From contig BFEA01000334.1 in assembly GCA_003427395.1 (NCBI GenBank), forward strand, positions 1,020,564-1,047,475: 26,912 bases of DNA, written 5' to 3'. This DNA is from Chara braunii (Eukaryota > Streptophyta > Charophyceae > Charales > Characeae). Each line of letters opens with the position of its first letter. The first letter of the stretch is position 1. The notes under the pieces are model-generated. The model worked only from the letters and a program-made list of their open reading frames with translations. It did not search any database and was not told where the DNA came from. Shown in pieces: positions 18,757-26,575 of this stretch. A program made the position numbers and the translations under genes.

Positions 18757-19115
18757 ACCACCACAAAGGTGCTACAAATGCTCAAAACCCTCAGAATCCC
18801 TAGCAATCCCTTCTAAAATTCATCCAACAGTGTCTTACTCCCTGCCTGGCTCTTCCAGGCGTCATACCCCCACCCTGTTGGTTTACAGGGCAACAGGACT
18901 CGCCCCAGCTCCTACCAGCGTCGTCCTAGCTGCAACCCTTAGTTGTCCCCTGGGATGCCCACCCCAAAGCATTCCGAGATCTCTCTACCTGGCCTCACAC
19001 TCCTGCATCAGCAGGTTACAGGGCAACACCCAGTACTGGCCAGCGTTGTTCTGGCATCGGACAGCCGCAGATCACTGAGTATAACAGCAATGGAGCCTCC
19101 TAAAATGCGTTGATA
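18757..19115 (-). repeat. Repeat family R, minus-oriented unit 1 (adjoins LINE 5' end)
   Basis: This is the reverse complement of the 13165-13513 unit. On the plus strand it reads CTACAAATGCTC, GGTTTACAGGGCAACA (about 18880), AGATCTCTCTACC, AGGTTACAGGGCAACACC (about 19014) and GCGTTGTTCTGGCATCGGAC, then TATAACAGCAATGGAGCC. Both arms end at the same place in the repeat (GTATTTGTAG and CTACAAATGC) where they meet the LINE or gap. Confidence 0.85.
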
Positions 19116-19239
19116 GGAGTCCCAAAATCACAAATCATTTGAAAGACCACCATTGACGACCATGCTTTTTTAGAACTATTGAAGAAACTCAAGAGAATTA
19201 AAGGAGAGGTTAAAAAAACTATGAATGACTACTCACTTC

Positions 19240-19600
19240 TTTTCGAATGCTCAGAACCCCTAGACTCCCAAACAAAACTCTCTAAAACTGTCCAACACTG
19301 TCTTATTCCCTGTCGAGCTCTCCCAGGCCTCACACCCCCACCTGGCTAGGTTACAGAGCAACACGACTCGCCCCAGCTTCGGCCAGCGTCGTCCCAACAG
19401 CTACCCTTGATTGTCCCTTGGAATGCCCACCCCAAAGCATCCCCAGAACTTTCTACCAAGCCTCACGCTCCTCCAATCAGCAAGTTACAGGGCAACACCC
19501 CAACACCGGCCAGCATCGTTCTGGCATCGAACAACCGCCGATCCATGAACGTATCAGTATCAAACAGCCTAAAGCAAGTTGCTAGAAGTCCCCAGATCCT
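19240..19600 (-). repeat. Repeat family R, minus-oriented unit 2
   Basis: It has the same block order as unit 1, offset by about 465 bp: GCTCAGAACCCCTAG, GGTTACAGAGCAACACGAC, GAATGCCCACCCCAAAGC, AAGTTACAGGGCAACACC and CATCGTTCTGGCATCGAAC. Confidence 0.85.
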
Positions 19601-19689
19601 AAAACATTTTCTCTTTTTTTAACGACATTCAATGCTATTTGAGGTAAATTTGGGAGACTATCCACCAGCGAAAAACCCAGCAATCGTCT

Positions 19690-20050
19690 TCAAACACTCT
19701 AAAGCGCCAGAGGGTCCTAACACCCTCGAAGTCCTCAGACACTATCTTATTCCCTACCAAGCTCTACCAAGCCTCTCACCCCCGCTATAGGTTACAAGGC
19801 AAGGCAACTCACCCCGGCTCCGGCCAGCATCGTCTTCGATAGGAACCCTTGATTGTCCCGTGAAATGCCCCCCCTAGGCATTCCCAGATCTCTCTACCAG
19901 GCCTCAAGCTCCTGCTGTCAACAAGTTATAGGTTCAACCCCCCAGCACCGGCCAGCGTCGTTCTGGCATCGAACAACCACAAGTCCATAAATAAAACAAC
20001 ATCAAAAATCGCCTCAAGGAAATTGCAAGGAGTCCCAAGAGCCTAAAAGT
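19690..20050 (-). repeat. Repeat family R, minus-oriented unit 3
   Basis: It starts about 445 bp after unit 2: GGTTACAAGGCAAGGCAACT, GGAACCCTTGATTGTCCC, CAGATCTCTCTACCAGGCC and GCGTCGTTCTGGCATCGAAC. Its second box has decayed to AAGTTATAGGTTCAACC. Confidence 0.85.
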
Positions 20051-20249
20051 GTTCTACCGCAACCACCGAAACAATCACAACCTCTAGAGGATAGCCATAT
20101 CCGAACACATCACCTGTTTTTTTTTTGTTTTTTTTTTTACGAGATAGGACATGAGTGACATACAACAAATTGAAAGCAAAAATCTGAACCGAAACCACTG
20201 ACTACCAAACTTCCCACGCAACAATTGGAAAAAACAAAGTCCCCGTGAT

Positions 20250-20540
20250 CAGTCCTCGAACCTAAACGCGGCTGGTCTCATAACCCCCTATGATAGGTTT
20301 ACAAGGCACCACCATGCCCCATTACCGACCAGCCTGGTATAAACGGCAAGGAGTGCCTTCCTCCCTCGACAACTCCCATTAGCCGCTTGCCCCTAGGTGA
20401 TAGGGATAAAACCCCAGCAACGGCTGCGTCGAACGTGGTGGTTCTGCCTTCCTTCCTTGACAGAGCTCCCCAAGCCTCACGCTCCCCCAGGCTACAGAGC
20501 AACGCTAAGCACCGGCCTGCGTCGTCCCACCCACGTCCTT
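20250..20540 (-). repeat. Repeat family R, degenerate minus-oriented unit 4
   Basis: It has weak but ordered similarity: AGGTTTACAAGGCACCACC near 20296, ACCGACCAGCCTGG, AAGCCTCACGCTCC and GGCTACAGAGCAACGC near 20501, and GGCCTGCGTCGTCCC. It falls where the period of the array predicts a unit. Confidence 0.55.
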
Positions 20541-20689
20541 CTGACCTACTGACGAAGACTAAGGCCCTTCCCCTGTTACACCCCCATACGAACTTCCACC
20601 CGTCCGTGCGAATAATCTGCTTCCCTTAATCGTATGTTTTTTGGCTAAAAAAATACCTAGTTGACAATTTGCAGAAAAGTCAAGGAGAC

Positions 20690-21010
20690 TATAACAACCC
20701 TACTTAGGCTTGCCAACGCAATCATACTCTCTGCCTGAGTCTGCCCAGCCTCACACCGCCACCGCTAGGTTACAGGGCAACACAACTTACCCCAGCTCCG
20801 ACCGACATCCTCCAAGCAGCAACCCTTGATTATTCTGTGAGATGCCCGCCCCTAAGCATCCTCAGATCTCTCTACCAGGCCTCATGCTCCTGCTTCGCAG
20901 ATTACAGGGCAACACCCCAGCACCGACCAGCGTCGTTCTCGCATAAAAAAACCGCAGATCCACAATTATGACAGCAACAGACATATCTAAGAGGATTTGC
21001 TAACAGTCTC
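20690..21010 (-). repeat. Repeat family R, minus-oriented unit 5
   Basis: Blocks are AGGTTACAGGGCAACACAAC near 20766, CAACCCTTGATTATTC, CAGATCTCTCTACCAGGCCT, GATTACAGGGCAACACCCC near 20901 and CAGCGTCGTTCTCGCAT. The two boxes are about 135 bp apart, as in the other units. Confidence 0.85.
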
Positions 21011-21737
21011 CAATGAGAGAAGCCTTATCAGAAAACACTAATTGGAACATGGAAAATCACGTCAAAGTTTGAAAGTTTAAAACAAAATCATCAAAGTAAC
21101 CAAGATCATTAGATTAGGTAGAATTCATCATGAATCATTGACAAATTAGAAAATCGAATCATGACAAATTAGAAAATAGTATCATGACAATTTAGAAGAT
21201 CTATCTACGACGAAATTTAGAAAACCTATATGAACTACTATTGACATTTACAAATAAAATGTCCAAATAGGACTTTCGATAGGCTTTTTGAAAATCAACA
21301 TCAGAGTATACTTATGAATTTCTTGCCAGCAAGTATAAAGATTTTACGAATTAGAATACCCGACTAGAATTGTTCTTTGGGAATTTGAGACATAAAGTAG
21401 GTCAGAAAATTTACCAGATGTTGTAATCTGAAGACTAATTTAGATGGTTATATGAGTACAAAACAAAATAGTCGACCATCAATTTATGAAAAGAGGAAAT
21501 TACGAATTGAAAATCAGACAAAAATCAAACAAAAATCAGACAAAAATCATATTTACAGATCATCCGTCGGATGTCAAGATCAGAAAATATCAGGAGATAT
21601 CAAAACAGCAATGAGACATCCCTAATCAGACCTATGCGGTCTATTCCCATGTTTTCCGTATTGCTCGGATGTTTTTTTCAAGAGATCGAGGTGAGGGGGA
21701 GAAGGAGAAGGTGGGATATCATGCGTCTTACTAGTAA
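21010..21737. other. AT-rich gene-free stretch with short direct repeats
   Basis: No gene is recognised. ATCATGACAAATTAGAAAAT is repeated with variation at about 21135-21210. At 21511-21550 an 11-bp unit (CAGACAAAAAT) is repeated about three and a half times. Confidence 0.6.
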
Positions 21738-21972
21738 GGGGGCTAGCTGGTAGGATGGGAATAGAGTACAACAGCAGCGGAGATGGTGGCTCAACTGCAG
21801 TAAGTCTTGTCGGAGTGAGGTATAGGGGATTGATTTGGGGTGTCTGAGTCATTTTTTAAATAGTGCATATGTTTTTGTTTAAAAAAAAAAAAAGAGGAAA
21901 GAGGTAAGAGGTATGTGGGGTTGGTGTTGCGCTTATTAGGGTGAGGGCGTTCACCTGATTTTTGCCTTTCCT
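21738..21972 (+). repeat. Repeat family R leader, second copy, and A-rich run
   Basis: The segment shares GGGGCTAGC, GAATAGAGTACA, GGAGATGGTGGCTCAAC and AGTCTTGTCGGAGT with 12432-12530 in the same orientation. An A13 run follows at about 21881-21893. Confidence 0.6.
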
Positions 21973-22626
21973 CCTCTTGCGAACTATGGGTGGAGGAGAT
22001 CGGCTCGTCGTGAGAGGAGGAATGTGTTGAGGAAGGTGTACGTTGTGTGGTTGTGGCTGTTGTTCTCATCCCGCGAACTATGTGGTGGAGGAGGTCGGCT
22101 CGTCGCGGGGTGAAGAAGAGTAGGGGTTTGGAGGGAAGAGGGAGGATGATTGTTGCTGGCTCGTTAAACCCACTCAAAGGTTATTATGGGACTACTTCCA
22201 TTCTTCTTCTTCGAACTATGTGGTGGAGGAGGTCGGCTCATCGAAGGAAGATGAACAGTTGAAGTCTGTTTCCAACCACTACGGGATTGGGTTAGGTTGT
22301 TGTCTACTGTTTTTTTTTATCTTCCGAGCTATGTGGTGGAGGAGGTCGGCTCGTCGGAAGATGATGAAGAGTAGGGGGTTGAAGGGAAGAGGGAGGATGT
22401 TTTCTGATGGTTTTCTGATGAAGTATAGTGCTGCGCTTATTGAGTAAGGGCACAAATTAGTGAGTTCATCTGATTTCTGCCACTCCTCATCTTGTGAACT
22501 ATAGGTGGAGGAGGTCGGCTCGTTGTGACATGAGGAATAGTTGAGGAAGGTGTGCGTTGTGTGGGTGCGGCTGTTCCTCTCATCCCGCGAACTATGTGGT
22601 GGAGGAGGTCGGCTCGTCGGGGGATG
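21973..22626 (+). repeat. Array of six stem-loops with conserved apex and covarying stems
   Basis: Six copies share an apical segment of about 26 bases beginning ACTATGTGGTGGAGG and ending GGTCGGCTCG. Each is flanked by arms that pair although the arm sequence differs: CCTCTTGCGA/TCGTGAGAGG (21973-22017), CATCCCGCGA/TCGCGGGGTG (22067-22112), TTCTTCGA/TCGAAGGA (22207-22248), ATCTTCCGA/TCGGAAGAT (22319-22362), CTCATCTTGTGA/TTGTGACATGAG (22486-22534) and CATCCCGCGA/TCGGGGGATG (22581-22626). An inner GAG...CTC pair may extend the apex. The copies lie in different reading frames (spacings 94, 138, 113, 170 and 93), so protein selection is unlikely. Function is unknown. Confidence 0.85.
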
Positions 22627-22714
22627 AAGAAGAGTAGGGGGTTGGAGGAATGAGGGTGGATTGTTTGTTTGAGTGGTCTTGAAAATGCTTTAGGTTTTTG
22701 GTACTTCTTACAAC

Positions 22715-23060
22715 TCACTTTTGGCTTCTTTGATGCAGTCATATTCATATTCATGGATCTGTGGTTTTCCGATGCCAGAATGACGTTTGCCGGTGTTGGG
22801 GGGTTGCCCTGTAACCTGTTGATAGCAGGAGCGTGAGGCCTGGTAGAGAGATCTGGGGATGCCTAGGGGCGGGCATTCTAAGGGAAAACCAAGGGTTGTT
22901 GTCGGGACGACGCTGGCCGGAGTTGGGGTGAGTCGTGTTGCCCTGTAACCTAGCAAGGTAGGGGCATGAGGCCTGGGAGAGCTCAGCAGGGAATAAGACA
23001 GTGTTGGAGAATTTTAGAGGGTTTTGCTAAGGAGTCCAGGGATTTTGAGTATTCAGTAGC
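22715..23060 (+). repeat. Repeat family R, plus-oriented unit near the right end
   Basis: It follows the order of 13165-13513: CAACTCACTTTTGGCTTCTT, CCGATGCCAGAATGACG, GTTGCCCTGTAACCTGTTGA (22804), GGTAGAGAGATCTGGGGATG, GACGACGCTGGCCGGAG, GTTGCCCTGTAACCTAGC (22938), GAATAAGACAGTGTTGGAGA and GAGTATTCAGTAGC. Similarity stops near 23060. Confidence 0.85.
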
Positions 23061-23156
23061 TTAGCAACAGGCCAACAATTACCCAAGTTTTTCTAAATGT
23101 TTAATTATCTTGAACTCTTGAATTTCTTCAATAGTTCTCAATAGTTCTCAGATTGA

Positions 23157-23301
23157 TTCTCAGCCGAAGCCGGGTAATGGCCCCGGTACCTCAAATAGCG
23201 TGTGTAACTCTACATGGGACGCTGGGCCCGGTTCCCAGCACATGCTGCTCCCCACGAATAGACTGGAGCATTTGTCCCAAAAAAAATAAAAATAAAAAAA
23301 A
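23157..23301 (+). mobile_element. LINE/SINE-type 3' tail with poly(A), plus orientation
   Basis: TCTACATGGGACGCTGGG, CCCAGCACATGCTGCTCCCC and GACTGGAGCATTTGTCCC are followed by an A-rich tail (23279-23301). The region matches, in the same sense, the 3' end of the minus-strand LINE at 13850-13920 (GGGACACTGG, GATGCTCCCCACCAATAGAT). Upstream, GCCGAAGCCGGGTAATGGCC (about 23163) also occurs near 13060. It is either a 5'-truncated LINE or a SINE borrowing the LINE tail. Confidence 0.7.
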
Positions 23302-23302
23302 T

Positions 23303-23314
23303 CAACCACACGGA
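23303..23314. other. Candidate target-site duplication, right copy
   Basis: CAACCACACGGA directly follows the poly(A) tail, with one T between. It matches 11040-11051 at 10 of 12 bases, and both positions correspond to the same point of the chromovirus polyprotein. Confidence 0.6.
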
Positions 23315-24144
23315 GGTACGGCCCCGACCTCGAGAATGATCTCGTGGCGGATTGGCCGATTTGGTACCACTCCGTGTTGGGCTTTGAAAACGTCGCCTTA
23401 GGCGTCAAGAAGCTTGGTGATGCGTGGGTCTGTCGATGCGTACGTTGATGGGTTGTCATGGGAAGGGAGCTCGACGTCGTCCCGTGTGATGGAAGCTCGA
23501 ATGTTCGCGGCGGACACCACGTGACAGCTGATCGAAGGGTGAGGTGGAGGAACTGTGCACGGGACTAGTACCCCGTTCCGATTACGAATGTGAATGGTGC
23601 GGCGGTAGAAGTCCACCGGGTGATCCTCGCTTTGCAGCCACGACATGCCCAAAATCATGTCGAACTTGGTGTCCAAAATGTCAAAGAACACAGCCTCGCT
23701 TGCATGCAGGGCGAAGTACATGGGGACGGAATCAATGTACCGGTCGATTGACTTGTGCGTGTGACCGTCGGCCAACGTAAGTTGCGTGGGCTGCGACTTC
23801 CTCCGAGTGTGTGGCCCAAGGCCAGCGCATACCATAAAATCTTGGCTCATATAATTGTGAGTTGTTCCGCAATCGATCAAAGTGTTGCAGGTCGCTTCTC
23901 CGATCTGAATGCGTACGTACAACAATGGTGCGTCGTTGTTGTCGTACCGTTGTGTCTTGTACTCGCGGTCGATCTTCGCAAGGTAATCGCGAAAGTCGAC
24001 AACCTTTACTCCAGCATCCATCAACGGAGCTGGTACTGCAGTGTGCAAGTACTCCCGCAATCGTGCCATGAGCACGTTGCAATGCGGTTTCGACAATCGA
24101 CCGTTCGGGGGAAGGGGCATCCATTGGAAGTCCGCAATCGTCAA
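23303..24144 (-). pseudogene. Ty3/gypsy aspartic protease region (3'-disrupted)
   Basis: The frame from 24144 to 23398 includes VRIQIGEATCNTLIDCGTTH, the protease active-site region, followed by NYMSQDF and later FDMILGMSWLQ, the Gly-Met-x-Trp word typical of this family. The catalytic triplet is Asp-Cys-Gly, where Asp-Ser/Thr-Gly is usual. The protease cleaves the Gag-Pol polyprotein. A TAA at 23397-23399 follows TKLLDA, yet the same frame goes on with GDVFKAQHGVVPN and RPIRHEII, the linker to RT, until it is cut by the poly(A)-tailed insertion at about 23303. RT resumes at 11051. Confidence 0.9.
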
Positions 24145-24416
24145 CGGGTCAAGTTCCTCAGGTCTTGACCATGACGTCGAGTCCCCGACGAAAATTGGCG
24201 GCGAAGCTGCCGAATCGGTTGCCGATGGTGATGAAACCGTGCATGTGGTGGAGTCTTACACGTGGAGTGGCTGGTCCAACGGTGGGACCGAGTGGACAAC
24301 GTAATCCGCGTAAGTGTATTGAGGACTTGTGACATCCACGTTCTCCCCAGATGCGTAGGAGGCCACTAGCAAGGCAACCGAATCTGGCAGAGTGAGAGGT
24401 GGAGTCGCCTCACCTC

Positions 24417-24725
24417 CTACGCGGCTCAATTTCCCGAGTTGGTTCGAGTTTGAACATCCTCCTTGCCTTGGTCTTGGCATTGGGAGGTCTTGTGCTTGGT
24501 GCTGTTGCACCAATAGCCGCAGCCATACCGGCTGCGCCACTTGTATTCGACCTCGGTCAAGCTAAACTTGACCCATGGTACTGGCTGTCCGTTTCCGGTC
24601 GGGGATGATGTTTTCGCCTTCCCTTTTCCACGGGATTTGTTGTTGCTTCACGGCTGGACGGCGGCCACCTGATCTCCATCACGTGATGTTGGGGTGGGTG
24701 TCGGGTCTTCCACAAGGTTGTCCGG
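24417..24725 (-). pseudogene. Gag nucleocapsid with CCHC zinc knuckle
   Basis: On the minus strand, 24521-24477 encodes CGYWCNSTKHKTSQC, a Cys-x3-Cys-x4-His-x4-Cys zinc knuckle that binds element RNA in Gag. SLTEVEYKWRSRYG precedes it and KEDVQTR follows. It is out of register with the upstream gag frame (stop at 24726), so a frameshift lies close to 24.7 kb. The first spacing is one residue longer than the usual Cys-x2-Cys. Confidence 0.75.
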
Positions 24726-25619
24726 TTAGACTGTTGTGACGGACTGCGGACGCTGACCAAATTTTCCTTTCTTCACATAGGCAGGATGTGACGCGGATTT
24801 CTCGTGTGTGGCAGCCCGGTTGGTCTTGACGATCTCACGAGCCTTATCGATGATTTCGGCGAAGGTCGTGTACTTTTCACGATCACCGAGAGAGAGGCTC
24901 AAGGCGGCACACGACCGGTTGTAGAACTCGCAGCGCAGATGCGAAAATGGCAAGTCGAGATCGGGTGTTTCCACAATCTTTTGCCATTCCATGATCCAGT
25001 CGCGTGTCGGTGTTTTGCTTTGAGTCATGGCGAAGAGGCGATTGATGGCGAGCGCCGGGGCGTCGTCAACGATGAACCGCTTCTTCCATTCCTTCGTCAG
25101 ATCTTCCCATGAGATCTTTTGATGAAGGTCGGTGACCTGGACGTCGTGGATGGTTGCCATGTCATTGAGCCAGATCTGGCATCCACCCGTGGCGTTGAGG
25201 AACAGCGCCGAGATGTACAAGTAGTCGGGGACCCGATGAATCTGAATCTCCCTCGTAAAGGCCTGCCACCAGATGACTGGGTCCTGATGCGTATAGTCAT
25301 CAAACTTCTCAATCCGGAACGTTGGCATCTTGTACTGTGGCGGTGCACCAGTGCTGCCATTGTTGGTGGGCGGCTGCTGTAGCTGCCTAACCTCGGTCTT
25401 CAAGGTGCCGAGCTGCTCGCTGATGATGGCTGGTGCGGGGAAAGTGTTGATGTCGCCGAGCATCGCGAGTACATGGTCGAGTCGTTGCTCCAACTGGCGG
25501 GTTGAGGCTGCATTGCTGGGTTCGCCAGCATCTGGTCTTGATGCTGCTTGCTCCAAGTCATGTACACGGGTATGAAGTGCGCGTGTGGCATCCTCGTGCA
25601 GACCCTTGTGGTTAAGCAC
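24726..25619 (-). pseudogene. Ty3/gypsy Gag, capsid-type domain
   Basis: The 297-residue open stretch begins with heptad-like sequence (HTRVHDLEQ, QLEQRLDHVLAMLG) and then enters a retrotransposon gag domain: PTFRIEKFDDYTHQDPVIWW, then WQAFTREIQIHRVPD, LFLNATGGCQIWL, SWEDLTKEWKKRFI and NRLFAMTQSKTPTRDWIMEW. The pattern of spaced Trp, Phe and Leu is that of the Retrotrans_gag family. Gag forms the particle that packages element RNA. The frame is joined to the N-terminal part (25620-26044) only through a frameshift near 25.62-25.65 kb. Confidence 0.88.
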
Positions 25620-26044
25620 TGTCTGTCGGAGATTCTCCAGTTTTGTTTCTCTAACTCGGACTGCAGTTGCTTACAAGTGTAAACCAACCAGGTCACGAGT
25701 TTGGAGAGAAACTCCTCGTGTTGCTCTTCCGGTGTTGCGTCGTCGTGGCCCTCGGATGGTTCAAAGTGCCAAGACTTGAGCCTGTCGACGCTGGCGGCTT
25801 CGTGCCGCTGCAGCAGATCTCGGGCCTGCTTGCAGCGGGCCTGGGCATCTGCGTCAGCTGCAGCTTGAAGGCGCTGCTTTTCAGCGGCTGCCTCTGCTTC
25901 AGCCTGTGGACGGGCAGCCTCGGCTTCCGCCTGGCGCTGTTCCTCAGCCTCGATCTGCGCGAGCTGATCTTGGATCCGCTTGCGGAAATCGGCAATGGAC
26001 TCGCCGGCAAGTTGGCCCAGCATGCACAAAGCTGGAGCCGGCAT
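25620..26044 (-). pseudogene. Gag N-terminal coiled-coil part
   Basis: The likely native start is the ATG at 26044 (MPAPALCMLGQLAG), because upstream sequence in the same frame is a 15-bp minisatellite. From there the protein is strongly helical: RKRIQDQLAQIEAEEQRQ, then runs of Ala, Glu and Gln with AEAEAAAEKQRLQAAADADA, and KLVTWLVYTCKQLQSELEKQ. This suggests a long coiled coil for multimerisation. The frame continues to 25400 as a non-homologous tail after the shift near 25.62-25.65 kb. Confidence 0.75.
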
Positions 26045-26235
26045 GGTGACGGGGCACTGCTGACGTGGCACTGCTGACATGGCACTGCTGGTGCGGCACT
26101 GCTGACGTGGCACTGCTGACATGGCACTGCTGCTGACATGGCACTGCTGACGTGGCACTGCTGTTGACGTGGCACTGCTGATGTGGCACTGCTGACATGG
26201 CACCGCTGACGTGGCACCGCTGACATGGCACTTAC
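26042..26235. repeat. 15-bp minisatellite upstream of gag carrying TGACGTGG boxes
   Basis: The unit GGCACTGCTGACRTG is repeated about 12 times with small changes. Five units contain TGACGTGG (26061, 26103, 26148, 26165 and 26207), an ACGT-core sequence known as a plant bZIP (C/G-box hybrid) binding site. In others it is mutated to TGACATGG or similar. The array lies just 5' of the proposed gag start on the minus strand. Confidence 0.85.
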
Positions 26236-26315
26236 CAAACCGGGAAAGCAGACAAAGGACTGGGTGGGAGGGAAATGCAGGTAGGCAAGCAAACTGCACT
26301 TACCATTCCCCGTCC

Positions 26316-26575
26316 TTTTTTTTTTCTTTTTTTTTTATAAAGAAAAAACAAAACCTTATGGTTCAGGCTCCTTTTCCATTCTGGGGAGCATCAGTCCGGT
26401 GTCTATTCCACCGGCAAGTCAGAAGGGATTACATTATATGATCACTGTTCACTCATGCTCCTCCACCTCATGGTGTGGAGACCCGAAGGACGGCATTGAT
26501 TACTTCCAGAAGGAAGGATGTACCACTCTTCAACCCTGCCTAAGTTAGCCTGTACTACTGAAATTCTGCCAAAGT
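26316..26575 (-). mobile_element. LINE 3' tail with A-rich tract, minus orientation
   Basis: The plus strand shows a T-rich run (26316-26337), the complement of a poly(A) tail. Next come GGGGAGCATCA (about 26380), GATTACATTATATGATCA (about 26427) and CTCTTCAACCCTGCCTAAG (about 26526), each matching the 3' region of the minus-strand LINE at 13.86-14.27 kb in the same order. This is another insertion of the same LINE family, placed immediately upstream of gag. Confidence 0.7.

Larger units (their letters stand above)
11052..23302 (+). mobile_element. 12.25-kb composite insertion splitting the chromovirus
   Basis: Left of 11051 and right of 23303 the sequence belongs to consecutive parts of one polyprotein (RT side and protease side). 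The right edge carries an A-rich tail (23279-23301) preceded by a sequence like the 3' end of the LINE in this window, as for target-primed reverse transcription in plus orientation. A 12-bp near-duplicate flanks it. Inside lie repeat arrays, a minus-strand LINE and an assembly gap, so the block is not a single simple element. Whether all of it entered in one event is inference. Confidence 0.55.

Noticed and set aside
21791-22177. Possible protein with repeated Arg-Arg-Ala-Asp-Leu-Leu-His-His
   Set aside because: The words come from the hairpin apex read on the minus strand. The copies are in different frames with stops between, so the conservation is at the nucleic-acid level.
21973-22626. 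CRISPR array
   Set aside because: Repeats of about 26-46 bases occur, but spacing is irregular (93-170), spacers are themselves related, and the context is a eukaryotic retroelement region with no cas-like genes.
11052-23302. A complete plus-strand LINE occupying the whole insertion
   Set aside because: No plus-strand endonuclease or reverse transcriptase is visible. Only the 3' tail and possible boundary support a poly(A)-mediated event, so the block is called composite.
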